Shown in pieces: positions 1 to 6,229 of a stretch of DNA of 7,200 bases (positions are counted from its first letter, which is position 1; each line of letters opens with the position of its first letter). Source of the stretch: Defluviicoccus vanus (GTDB lineage Bacteria; Pseudomonadota; Alphaproteobacteria; Rhodospirillales; Defluviicoccaceae); assembly GCF_014672695.1 (NCBI RefSeq), contig NZ_CP053923.1:2833920-2841119 (forward strand), in the 5' to 3' direction. The notes beneath the pieces were generated by a model that did no database searches, had not been told where the DNA came from, and was given only the letters and a program-made list of their open reading frames with translations. A program made the translations under genes and the position numbers.

Positions 1-678
1 TCCAAGCTCCTTCGACCAGTTGATTGCGTTGACGTAGATCCCGAGCGGGTTCTTCTTCAGCGTGTCGGCGTCGCGCGGGGTCTGCACGGCGACGGTGAGG
101 ATGGCGGACCAGCGTTCGGTCGAGGCGAGAGAGCCGTCCTGATAGCGGCGCTCGATCCAGGCGATGCGGAAGCTCGATGGCGAGGCGCGGATGACCGACG
201 ACACCTCGATCGCGACCTGTTGTTTGCCGACCTTGGCGAAGGGATCGTTCGACCGGGCGTAGTCGTTGAGCGCCAGCGCACCGCCCTGCGTAGTGAAGTC
301 GTAGGCGCGCAGCCAGTTCTGGCGCACGATGATCGCATCGGCCGGGATCGAGCGGACCTGCTCGATGAACCGCGCGAGATAGAAGGCGATCTGTGGGTCG
401 TTCGGTTGATAGTCGGCCGTCGCCGGCGCCACGGCCTGCGCCTGGCCGAGCCGGTCGACCTGCACCACCCAGGGTACGATCGAGCCATTGGCGGATTGCC
501 AGACCAGCGCGGCGGCAAGGCCCATCGACAGCGCCAGCGAGCCGAAGGCCATGAAGCGCCAGTTGCGGGCCTGCACACGGGCGGAGCCGATACGCTCGTC
601 CCAGACCTGGGCGGCGCGCTGATAGGGCGTCTCAGGCTCGGGTGATTTGCCGTAATGGGTGGCCGGTCGTTTGAACAT
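1..678 (-). CDS. trbF: TrbF, VirB8-like inner-membrane protein (3' end cut by window)
   Basis: Bitopic protein linking the inner-membrane complex to the periplasmic core; VirB8-like family. It starts at ATG 678, 2 nt after the trbL TGA (TGACCATG), and stays open for 226 codons to the window edge. The N-terminus MFKRPATHYGKSPEPETPYQ, then RAAQVWDERIGSARVQARNW, is typical TrbF. One membrane helix is at about 43-60 (MAFGSLALSMGLAAALVW), followed by the periplasmic VirB8-like fold with IVPWVVQVDRLG (67-78), DPQIAFYLARFIEQVRSIP (94-112), NWLRAYDF (121-128) and RIAWIERRYQDG (171-182). The last visible residues, GIYVNAINWSKELG, are the usual end of the family, so probably only one or a few codons plus the stop lie outside. 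Only a weak Shine-Dalgarno (GAAAG) is seen, so translation is probably coupled to trbL. Confidence 0.95.
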   Translation of the reverse strand, partial: MFKRPATHYGKSPEPETPYQRAAQVWDERIGSARVQARNWRFMAFGSLALSMGLAAALVWQSANGSIVPWVVQVDRLGQAQAVAPATADYQPNDPQIAFYLARFIEQVRSIPADAIIVRQNWLRAYDFTTQGGALALNDYARSNDPFAKVGKQQVAIEVSSVIRASPSSFRIAWIERRYQDGSLASTERWSAILTVAVQTPRDADTLKKNPLGIYVNAINWSKELG

Positions 679-680
679 GG

Positions 681-2036
681 TCAGTCGCTTTCGGAAAGGT
701 TGACGGAAGAGCCGCCGCCGTGGCTATCGCCGCCGCGAACGGCGTGAGCGGCGGCCTGGACGCCGTGTGTCATCTGCTGCGAGCGCTTCATGCGCTTGGC
801 CCAGGCCGGCGGCCCGTCTGCGGAGGAAGATGAGGTCGAGGACGCACCTTCGGCCTCGCCGCCGACGGTCCCGGCGGTCGATGACCCGCCGGTTGCGCTG
901 AAGGCGGTGCGCGCGCCGGATCGGTAGCTCTGCTTCAGGCTGTCAGCGGCGCGGCCAGCCGCGCGTTTGAGCGGGGAGGCGGCGGCTTGCGCGCCGGCGC
1001 TGGCGACATTGCCGAGGCCGGAGGCGACGGCGGCGGCGCCGGATTCCCCGGCTGCGCCAAGGCTGTAGGCGGTCGATGCGCCGCCAGCCAATGCGGCTCC
1101 ACCACGAGCAGCGGCGGCCGCGCCACCGGCCAGGGCTGTGCCGCCGGAAGCGACGGCGCCCACTGCGGCAGCGCCGGCCGCGACCGCGCCGCCTGCGGCC
1201 AGGCCGGTGCCGATCGCCGCGCCAGCGCCGAGCTGCGGCCCGCCGGAGACGAGGCCATTGGCGATACCGGGACCGAAGATACCGAGGCCAAGCAGCGACA
1301 GGGCGGCGAGCACGATCGCCATCGCATCGTCGATCGACGGCGTGGCGCCGCCGAAGCCCGCGGTGAACTCGGAGAACAGGGTCGAACCGATGCCGATAAT
1401 AACGGCGAGCACCAGCACCTTGATGCCCGACGAAATTACATTGCCGAGCACCCGTTCGGCCATGAAGGCGGATTTACCGAACAGGCCAAAGGGGATCAGC
1501 ACGAAGCCGGCGAGCGTTGTCAGCTTGAACTCGATCAGGGTGATGAAGAGCTGGATGGCGAGAACGAAGAAGGCGAGCAGCACCAGCACCCAGGCGAACA
1601 ACATGCAGACGATCTGGATGAAGTTCTCGAAGAACGACCAGTAGCCCATCAGGCTGGAGATGGAGTCGAGCAGCGGTCGTCCGGCGTCGAGGCCGGTCTG
1701 CGCCACCTTTCCGGGGCGCAGCAGGTCGGTGACGGTGAAGCTCGTGCCGGACGCCTTCAGGCCCAGGCCGGCGAAGCTCTCGAAGACGATGCGGGCGAGG
1801 TTGTTCCAGTTGCCGATGATGTAGGCGAAGACACCGACGAACAGCGTCTTCTTCACCAGCCGGGCGATGATGTTCTCATCCGCGCCCCAGCTCCAGAATA
1901 GGGCGGCGAGCGTCACGTCGATGACGATCAGCGTTGTGGCGATGAAGCCGACTTCCGGTTGCAGGAGGCCGAAGCCGCCGTCGATGTAGCGGGTGAAGAC
2001 CTCGAGGAAATGGTCGATGACGCCGGTGCCGCCCAC
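681..2036 (-). CDS. trbL: TrbL, VirB6-like polytopic channel protein
   Basis: Inner-membrane channel component of the mating apparatus, 451 residues, GTG start. The start fits because it follows the trbK stop by 2 nt, has GGAGG 10 nt upstream, and gives the family-like N-terminus GTGVIDHFLEVFTRYIDGGFGLL. Membrane segments are visible at about residues 29-49, 63-77, 141-169, 172-187, 204-221 and 238-256. The conserved region around ENFIQIVCMLFAW and FKLTTLAGFVLIPFGLFGKSAFMAERVLGNV is characteristic of TrbL. From about residue 265 the protein turns into an Ala/Gly low-complexity tail to about 350, then a Ser/Gly linker and a basic end with PPAWAKRMKRSQQMTHG and HAVRGGDSHGGG, also typical of the family. 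It ends 2 nt before the trbF ATG. The tail's biased composition produces long but meaningless open frames on the other strand. Confidence 0.96.
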   Translation of the reverse strand: MGGTGVIDHFLEVFTRYIDGGFGLLQPEVGFIATTLIVIDVTLAALFWSWGADENIIARLVKKTLFVGVFAYIIGNWNNLARIVFESFAGLGLKASGTSFTVTDLLRPGKVAQTGLDAGRPLLDSISSLMGYWSFFENFIQIVCMLFAWVLVLLAFFVLAIQLFITLIEFKLTTLAGFVLIPFGLFGKSAFMAERVLGNVISSGIKVLVLAVIIGIGSTLFSEFTAGFGGATPSIDDAMAIVLAALSLLGLGIFGPGIANGLVSGGPQLGAGAAIGTGLAAGGAVAAGAAAVGAVASGGTALAGGAAAAARGGAALAGGASTAYSLGAAGESGAAAVASGLGNVASAGAQAAASPLKRAAGRAADSLKQSYRSGARTAFSATGGSSTAGTVGGEAEGASSTSSSSADGPPAWAKRMKRSQQMTHGVQAAAHAVRGGDSHGGGSSVNLSESD

Positions 2037-2038
2037 GA

Positions 2039-2410
2039 TCAGCGTGCCTCCGGTTGAGCCGGTTCCACCTGAATGGTGGGCGCGGCGCTGCCAGGAGCCG
2101 TATCGGCGGGCGTGTTCGGGAACAGTGTGGCCCGACCGGACGGCGCTGTCGCCGGCGCGGGTTTCCCAAGGAAGCGCTGACGGCTCTCAGCCCAGGCGCG
2201 CAGACAGGACGGATCGCGCGGCCCGGCTTCGCCCATGCCGCTGCACCGCGCCAGTTCCGCATCGAGCGGATCTCGCTCCGTGATGGAACGCATCTGCGTC
2301 GTCGGGCTGTTCTGCCGGTCGTCCTTGCGGGTCATTTCGATCGCGGTCGCCGTCACCGCGATCGCGACGAAAACGACAGCGCCGAGGCGCGCGAGGGTCT
2401 TGCCGTCCAT
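2039..2410 (-). CDS. trbK: TrbK-alt, putative entry-exclusion membrane protein
   Basis: Short protein of 123 residues in the slot between trbJ and trbL where alphaproteobacterial trb operons carry the alternative TrbK family. In RP4, TrbK stops the host cell from acting as a recipient for the same element. There is one N-terminal membrane helix at about residues 5-25 (TLARLGAVVFVAIAVTATAIE). A polar, presumably periplasmic domain follows with the family-like segment DPLDAELARCS and then GPRDPSCLRAWAESRQRFL, containing Cys56 and Cys69, which may form a disulfide. The tail is Pro/Ala-rich and probably disordered. No lipobox is seen, so unlike the RP4 protein it is not expected to be a lipoprotein. 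The ATG at 2410 has GAGG 8 nt upstream, overlapping the trbJ stop. The gene ends 2 nt before trbL. Assignment rests on position and motif; the exclusion function is inferred from the family. Confidence 0.85.
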   Translation of the reverse strand: MDGKTLARLGAVVFVAIAVTATAIEMTRKDDRQNSPTTQMRSITERDPLDAELARCSGMGEAGPRDPSCLRAWAESRQRFLGKPAPATAPSGRATLFPNTPADTAPGSAAPTIQVEPAQPEAR

Positions 2411-2420
2411 CGCCTTGCCC

Positions 2421-3179
2421 TCAATTGCCGTGGAACATCTGCGCGTTGCCGGGCTGATAGCCGGTGCCCGGCGTCAGGAAGCGGCGGCGCTGCTCGCGGC
2501 CTTGTTCGGCGGCTGCGGCCTGTTCCGCAGATTGCAGCGCCTGCGCCCGACCGTTGGCGGTGACGACGGCGGTGAGATCGGCGAGCTGCTGCGCCTGAAG
2601 GGCGAGAAGCTGATTGCCGGCCTGGGTGGCTTGAAGCGCGCCGGCTGCCGACTGGCTGGCGCCGACCAGTGCAGACATCTGCGTGCGGTTGGTGTCGATG
2701 TTACCGACGACGGTGGCCTGCACGCGCATGGCGTCCTGCAAGCCGCCGACTGTATTCTGCCAGCGAGCCTTGGCGTCGGCGATCAGTTGCGTATTCGACG
2801 CCGACATCGACACATTGGCGTATTTGGTCTGGAACGCCTGATCGATCTGCTGGACGTCGTAGGCGATGTTCTGCGCCTGCTGGAGCAGTTGTTGGGTGCG
2901 CTGCACCGATTGCTGAAGCTGTTGCAGCGACGAATAAGGCAGGCTGGCGAGATTACGGGCCTGATTGATGAGCATCTGCGCTTCGTTCTGAAGCGAGGTG
3001 ATCTGATTGGTGATCTGCTGAAGGCTGCGCGCGGCCGTCAGCACGTTCTGCACATAGTTCGTCGGGTCATAGACGATCCATTGCGCCTGCGCCGGCGCAG
3101 CCCACATCGGGGCGAGAACGACAGGGGTGACGAGCAGCGCGGCGGCGAGCCGCGCCGCGCGGGAGCGCGGCAAGGTCAT
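2421..3179 (-). CDS. trbJ: TrbJ, VirB5-like exported conjugation protein
   Basis: Periplasmic component associated with the pilus and mating junction, 252 residues from the ATG at 3179. The N-terminus is a signal peptide: basic MTLPRSRAARL, hydrophobic AALLVTPVVLAPMWA, then PAQA|QW, giving a cut after about residue 32. The conserved start of mature TrbJ, QWIVYDPTNYVQNVLTAAR, follows. Residues about 52-115 form a Gln-rich, probably coiled-coil helix (LQQLQQSVQRTQQLLQQ), and about 175-230 are Ala/Gln-rich helices. The C-terminus RRRFLTPGTGYQPGNAQMFHGN matches the family pattern. The ATG has its own GGAG. The odd feature is that this ATG is in frame with trbE with no stop between, so TrbJ can also be made as the C-terminal part of a TrbE fusion. 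The gene ends 10 nt before trbK. The family call is very sure; whether the fusion is biologically real is not. Confidence 0.95.
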   Translation of the reverse strand: MTLPRSRAARLAAALLVTPVVLAPMWAAPAQAQWIVYDPTNYVQNVLTAARSLQQITNQITSLQNEAQMLINQARNLASLPYSSLQQLQQSVQRTQQLLQQAQNIAYDVQQIDQAFQTKYANVSMSASNTQLIADAKARWQNTVGGLQDAMRVQATVVGNIDTNRTQMSALVGASQSAAGALQATQAGNQLLALQAQQLADLTAVVTANGRAQALQSAEQAAAAEQGREQRRRFLTPGTGYQPGNAQMFHGN

Positions 3180-5612
3180 GGCAGTTTCTCCGTTGTGGTG
3201 TGTTGGGATGAGGTCGGCCGCCCAGCCGAGATCGCGGTGGCGGAGCCAAGCGGTGAGGAAGCCCGCCTGACCATGTTCGGCGAACAGCCGTGCGATCGCG
3301 GTCTGGTCGGTTTTGGAAGACGCGGCGCAGAGCGCTAGGGCGACGTCCGACAGCCCCAACTCGAACAGGCGGTTGCCGCGCCGGGACTGGCAGTAATAGT
3401 CGCGCTTGGGCATGGCCCGCGCGATGATCTCGATCTGCCGGTCGTTAAGACCGAAGCGGCGATAGATCGCGGTGATCTGCGGCTCGATGGCTCGCTCGTT
3501 CGGCAACAGGAGCCGGGTCTGGCAGCTCTCGATGATCGCAGGCGCGATCGCCGAGCCGTCGATGTCGGACAGCGACTGCGTAGCGAAGATGACGCTGGCG
3601 TTCTTCTTGCGGAGGGTCTTCAGCCACTCGCGGAGCTGGCTGGCGAAGCCTTCGTCGTCGAGCGCCAGCCAGCCCTCGTCGATGATGAGAAGGGTCGGCG
3701 ATCCGTCGAGGCGGTCTTCGATGCGGTGGAACAGATAGGAGAGCACGGCGGGCGCGGCGCCGGTGCCGATCAGCCCTTCGGTCTCGAACGCCTGCACGGT
3801 TGCGGTGCCGAGATGCTCACGCTCGGCGTCGAGCAGCCGTCCGTAGGGACCGCCGATGCAATAGGCGCGCAGCGCCTGCTTCAGATCGTTGGACTGGAGC
3901 AGGACGCAAAGGCCGGTGATGGTGCGTTCCTCGACCGGCGCCGAGGCCAGCGAAGTCAGCGCCGTCCAGATGTGTTCCTTCACCTCCGGCGTGATGGCGA
4001 CGCCTTCGCGTGTCAGGATGGCCACGATCCAGTCGGCCGCCCACGCGCGCTCGGGAACATCGTTGATGCCGGCCAGTGGCTGGAGGCTGACCGAGGCTTC
4101 CGCTCCATCGGACAGATCGCCACCGAGGTCGTGCCAGTCGCCGCCCATGGCGAGTGCCGCGGCCCGGATCGAGCCGCCGAAATCGAAGGCGAAGACCTGT
4201 GCTTGGCGGTAGCGCCGGAACTGCAAGGCCATCAGCGCCAACAACACGGACTTGCCGGCGCCGGTCGGGCCGACGATCAGCGTATGTCCGACATCGCCGA
4301 CGTGAAGCGAAAACCGGAATGGGGTGGAGCCTTCGGTCTTGCCGAAGAGCAGTGGCGGTGCTGCAAAATGCTCGTCCCGTTCCGGCCCCGCCCACACCGC
4401 CGAGAGCGGAATCATGTGAGCGAGATTGAGGGTGGAAACCGGCGGCTGCCGGACATTGGCATAGACATGCCCTGGCAGGCTGCCGAGCCAGGCGTCCACC
4501 GCGTTGATGGTCTCGGCCATCACCGTGAAGTCGCGGCCCTGAATGACCTTCTCGACCAGGCGCAGCTTCTCGTCAGCGGTGCGCGGATCGGCGTCCCACA
4601 CCGTCACCGTCGCGGTGACATAGGCGATACCGGCATAGTCGGCGCCGAGTTCCTGTAGCGCGAGATCGGCGTCCGCGGCCTTGTTCGACGCATCGGTGTC
4701 CACGAGAACGGACGCCTCGTTGGTCATCACCTCCTTGAGGATCGCCGCGACGGATTTGCGCTTGGCGAACCATTGCCGCCGGATCTTGGTCAGCAGCTTT
4801 GTCGCGTCGGTTTTGTCGAGCAGGATCGCGCGGGTGCTCCACCGATAGGGAAAGGCGAGCCGATTCAGCTCGTCGAGCAGGCCGGGCGTGGTCGCAGTGG
4901 GGAAACCGGTGACGGTGAGCACGCGCAAGTGCGATTGTCCGAGGCGAGGCTCCAGCCCGCCGGTCAGCGGCTGGTCGGCCAGCAGCGCGTCGAGATAAAT
5001 CGGGGTTTCGGGCACCCGGACGCGGTGCCGGTGCGTGGAAACGCAGCCATGCAGATAGGTCAGCGTCTCGCCGTCATCGAGCCAGCGGCATTCCGGCATG
5101 AAGGCTTCGACCAGGCGCAGCAGCCGGTCGGTGCGGTCGGTGAAACCGCCCATCGCTTCGTGCGGATCGAGCCCCTTCTGGTCACGGCCCTCATAGAGCC
5201 AGCTTTCGGCGCGAGCCGCGTCTTCGGCCGGCGGCAGGTAGGTGAAGGTCAGGAAGTAGCTGGACTCGAAATGCGCCCCGGCCTCCTCGAAGTCAGCCTT
5301 GCGCTCGGCGTCGACCAGGGCGGAAGCGGCATCGGGAAAACTGCTGTCGGGATAGCGGTTCGAGGGATGGCGCTGCGCCTCGACAAAGATCGCCCAACCC
5401 GAGCCGAGGCGGCGGAAAGCGTTGTTGAGGCGACCGGCGACGGCGACCAGTTCAGCCGGCACCGCGGAATCGAGATCCGGCCCCCGGAACCTCGCCGTGC
5501 GTTGAAAGCTGCCATCCTTGTTGAGCACGACGCCGGTGCCGACGAGCGCCGCCCAGGGCAGGAAATCGGCGAGCCGGGTGTTCTTGTTGCGATATTCGGC
5601 GAGGTTCATCAT
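2421..5612 (-). CDS. trbE: TrbE, VirB4-like ATPase, reading in frame through into TrbJ (1063 codons)
   Basis: TrbE is the large VirB4-family ATPase of the secretion channel, needed for pilus assembly and DNA transfer at the inner membrane. The TrbE part covers 5612-3180 (811 residues), about full family length. It begins MMNLAEYRNKNTRLADFLPW and has an N-terminal CagE/TrbE/VirB domain to about residue 420. The P-loop ATPase domain follows, with Walker A GPTGAGKS at about 448-455, Walker B LLIIDEGW (Asp645, Glu646) and a FATQSLSDID motif (Gln679). The tail GWAADLIP at about 800 is TrbE-like. After it the frame continues (THHNGETA) straight into the Met of TrbJ without a stop and ends only at the TrbJ TGA. 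As written, the gene therefore encodes a 1063-residue TrbE-TrbJ protein. Both halves look intact, so this is stop-codon loss rather than decay. A sequencing error at the junction is possible. Confidence 0.95.
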   Translation of the reverse strand: MMNLAEYRNKNTRLADFLPWAALVGTGVVLNKDGSFQRTARFRGPDLDSAVPAELVAVAGRLNNAFRRLGSGWAIFVEAQRHPSNRYPDSSFPDAASALVDAERKADFEEAGAHFESSYFLTFTYLPPAEDAARAESWLYEGRDQKGLDPHEAMGGFTDRTDRLLRLVEAFMPECRWLDDGETLTYLHGCVSTHRHRVRVPETPIYLDALLADQPLTGGLEPRLGQSHLRVLTVTGFPTATTPGLLDELNRLAFPYRWSTRAILLDKTDATKLLTKIRRQWFAKRKSVAAILKEVMTNEASVLVDTDASNKAADADLALQELGADYAGIAYVTATVTVWDADPRTADEKLRLVEKVIQGRDFTVMAETINAVDAWLGSLPGHVYANVRQPPVSTLNLAHMIPLSAVWAGPERDEHFAAPPLLFGKTEGSTPFRFSLHVGDVGHTLIVGPTGAGKSVLLALMALQFRRYRQAQVFAFDFGGSIRAAALAMGGDWHDLGGDLSDGAEASVSLQPLAGINDVPERAWAADWIVAILTREGVAITPEVKEHIWTALTSLASAPVEERTITGLCVLLQSNDLKQALRAYCIGGPYGRLLDAEREHLGTATVQAFETEGLIGTGAAPAVLSYLFHRIEDRLDGSPTLLIIDEGWLALDDEGFASQLREWLKTLRKKNASVIFATQSLSDIDGSAIAPAIIESCQTRLLLPNERAIEPQITAIYRRFGLNDRQIEIIARAMPKRDYYCQSRRGNRLFELGLSDVALALCAASSKTDQTAIARLFAEHGQAGFLTAWLRHRDLGWAADLIPTHHNGETAMTLPRSRAARLAAALLVTPVVLAPMWAAPAQAQWIVYDPTNYVQNVLTAARSLQQITNQITSLQNEAQMLINQARNLASLPYSSLQQLQQSVQRTQQLLQQAQNIAYDVQQIDQAFQTKYANVSMSASNTQLIADAKARWQNTVGGLQDAMRVQATVVGNIDTNRTQMSALVGASQSAAGALQATQAGNQLLALQAQQLADLTAVVTANGRAQALQSAEQAAAAEQGREQRRRFLTPGTGYQPGNAQMFHGN
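3176..3215 (-). other. trbE/trbJ junction with lost stop codon
   Basis: The trbE frame reads L-I-P-T-H-H-N-G-E-T-A and then the TrbJ Met-Thr-Leu. The only TGA here is the one overlapping the trbJ ATG (ATGA at 3179-3176), and it is one base out of the trbE frame. Removing one C from the GCC just before the ATG would make the trbE frame end GAA ACT GCA TGA, a standard 4-nt stop/start overlap. This is a reconstruction, not an observation; a homologous sequence is needed to confirm it. Confidence 0.6.
3188..3191 (-). promoter_or_regulatory. Ribosome binding site for trbJ, inside the fused frame
   Basis: GGAG lies 8 nt (AAACTGCC) before the ATG at 3179. It lets ribosomes start trbJ separately even though the trbE frame reads through, so free TrbJ is expected alongside any fusion protein. 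The context GGAGAAAC is the same as at the trbB/trbC junction, where the spacer is 7 nt. Confidence 0.7.
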
Positions 5613-5621
5613 CGTAGCGCG

Positions 5622-5627
5622 CTCCTT
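5622..5627 (-). promoter_or_regulatory. Ribosome binding site for trbE
   Basis: AAGGAG overlaps the trbD TAA stop and lies 9 nt before the first of two adjacent ATG codons (5612) and 12 nt before the second (5609). It favours 5612 and rules out the longer in-frame extension to 5777, which is only a shadow of trbD. Confidence 0.8.
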
Positions 5628-5889
5628 AAACCGAGAGGTGCGCGGGGATGCGCAAGTGTCGGCGGCCGACATCGACGAACAGCGGATCGCGTTTGGCCGC
5701 CCACACCGCCGCGAAATGGCCGATGGCCCAGACGATGAGGCCGACCAGCCAGAGGCGCAGGCCCAAGCCGAGCGCACCGGCCAGCGTGCCGTTCATGATG
5801 GCGATGGCGCGCGGAGCGCCGCCGAGCAGGATCGGCTCGGACAGTGCTCTGTGAACCGCCACGGTGAAGCCCGGCACGTCGTCGGCCAC
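5626..5889 (-). CDS. trbD: TrbD, VirB3-like inner-membrane protein
   Basis: Small inner-membrane component that works with the TrbE ATPase; VirB3 family. From the GTG at 5889 it has 87 residues, normal for the family. It opens with DDVPGFTVAVHRAL and the conserved SEPILLGGAPRAIAI (about 17-31). A hydrophobic hairpin follows at about 34-65 (NGTLAGALGLG, RLWLVGLIVWAIGHFAAVWA), then the conserved tail KRDPLFVDVGRRHLRIPAHL. The start is uncertain. An in-frame ATG at 5955 would overlap trbC by 59 nt and add residues with no family look. An ATG at 5897 overlaps the trbC stop (TGATGG) but is in the wrong frame. GTG 5889 gives the right N-terminus but has no clear Shine-Dalgarno, so coupling to trbC termination is likely. 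The TAA stop sits inside the trbE ribosome site. Confidence 0.9.
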   Translation of the reverse strand: MADDVPGFTVAVHRALSEPILLGGAPRAIAIMNGTLAGALGLGLRLWLVGLIVWAIGHFAAVWAAKRDPLFVDVGRRHLRIPAHLSV

Positions 5890-5896
5890 CCCGCCA

Positions 5897-6229
5897 TCAG
5901 ACGAGCGCCCCGCCGCCGAACGAGAAGAACGACAGAAAGAAGCTCGACGCCGCAAAGGCGATCGACAGGCCGAAGACGATCTGGATCAGGCGACGGAACC
6001 CCCCGGAGGTGTCGCCGAAGGCCAACGTCAGTCCGGTCGTGATAATGATGATGACGGCGACGATCTTGGCCACCGGCCCTTCGATCGACTGAAGGATGGA
6101 TTGCAGCGGTGCTTCCCACGGCATGGATGAACCGGAGGCATGGGCGGGCGCCGCCATCACGACGGAGAGCGTGGCGACGGACAGCGCCGAGACGAGGCGA
6201 TGGCGCGTTTGATGCAGGCGTTGGATCAC
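5897..6229 (-). CDS. trbC: TrbC, VirB2-like conjugative prepilin
   Basis: Major subunit of the conjugative pilus, 110 residues, GTG start. A basic N-terminus (RLHQTRHRL) and hydrophobic stretch form a signal peptide to about residue 31, with a likely cut in PAHA|SGSS. The mature part has two membrane helices: about 53-71 (AKIVAVIIIITTGLTLAFG) and 82-103, separated by a short cytoplasmic loop GDTSGGFRR. This is the VirB2/TrbC layout. The C-terminus is short and ends FFSFGGGALV. The GTG overlaps the trbB stop by 4 nt and has a good AAGGAG upstream, which decides the start. In RP4, TrbC is trimmed and joined head to tail into a cyclic pilin by TraF. Ser32 to the GGG at 105-107 gives about 75-76 residues, close to the cyclic RP4 pilin, so the same processing is plausible here (inference). 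The gene ends 7 nt before the proposed trbD start. Confidence 0.95.
   Translation of the reverse strand: MIQRLHQTRHRLVSALSVATLSVVMAAPAHASGSSMPWEAPLQSILQSIEGPVAKIVAVIIIITTGLTLAFGDTSGGFRRLIQIVFGLSIAFAASSFFLSFFSFGGGALV

Noticed and set aside
57..578. 173-residue minus-strand frame, Arg/Ser/Pro-rich
   Set aside because: A shifted frame within trbF; the true trbF frame runs from 678 through the window edge and has all the family motifs.
987..1901. 304-residue plus-strand open frame
   Set aside because: It is a shadow of trbL: high G+C at third positions removes stops on the other strand. The protein is Gly/Glu/Asp/Arg-rich with no recognisable domain.
3067..3249. 60-residue minus-strand frame across the trbE/trbJ junction, as an alternative trbE ending
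   Set aside because: To enter it trbE would need a frame change, and it then runs out of frame over trbJ with an Arg/Ala-rich sequence. No slippery sequence is seen that would support programmed frameshifting.
2235..3338. 367-residue plus-strand open frame, Leu-rich
   Set aside because: It is antisense to trbJ and trbK. TrbJ's many CAG (Gln) codons read as CTG (Leu) on the opposite strand, which explains the composition. The minus-strand frames match known families from end to end.
4773..5738. 321-residue plus-strand open frame (and a similar one at 3726-4658)
   Set aside because: Antisense to the conserved trbE coding sequence, with no family resemblance and no separate ribosome site or operon context.
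5613..5777. 55-codon N-terminal extension of trbE
   Set aside because: It overlaps trbD out of frame, is Ser/Arg/Ala-rich and lacks a ribosome site, whereas ATG 5612 has AAGGAG 9 nt upstream and the family N-terminus.
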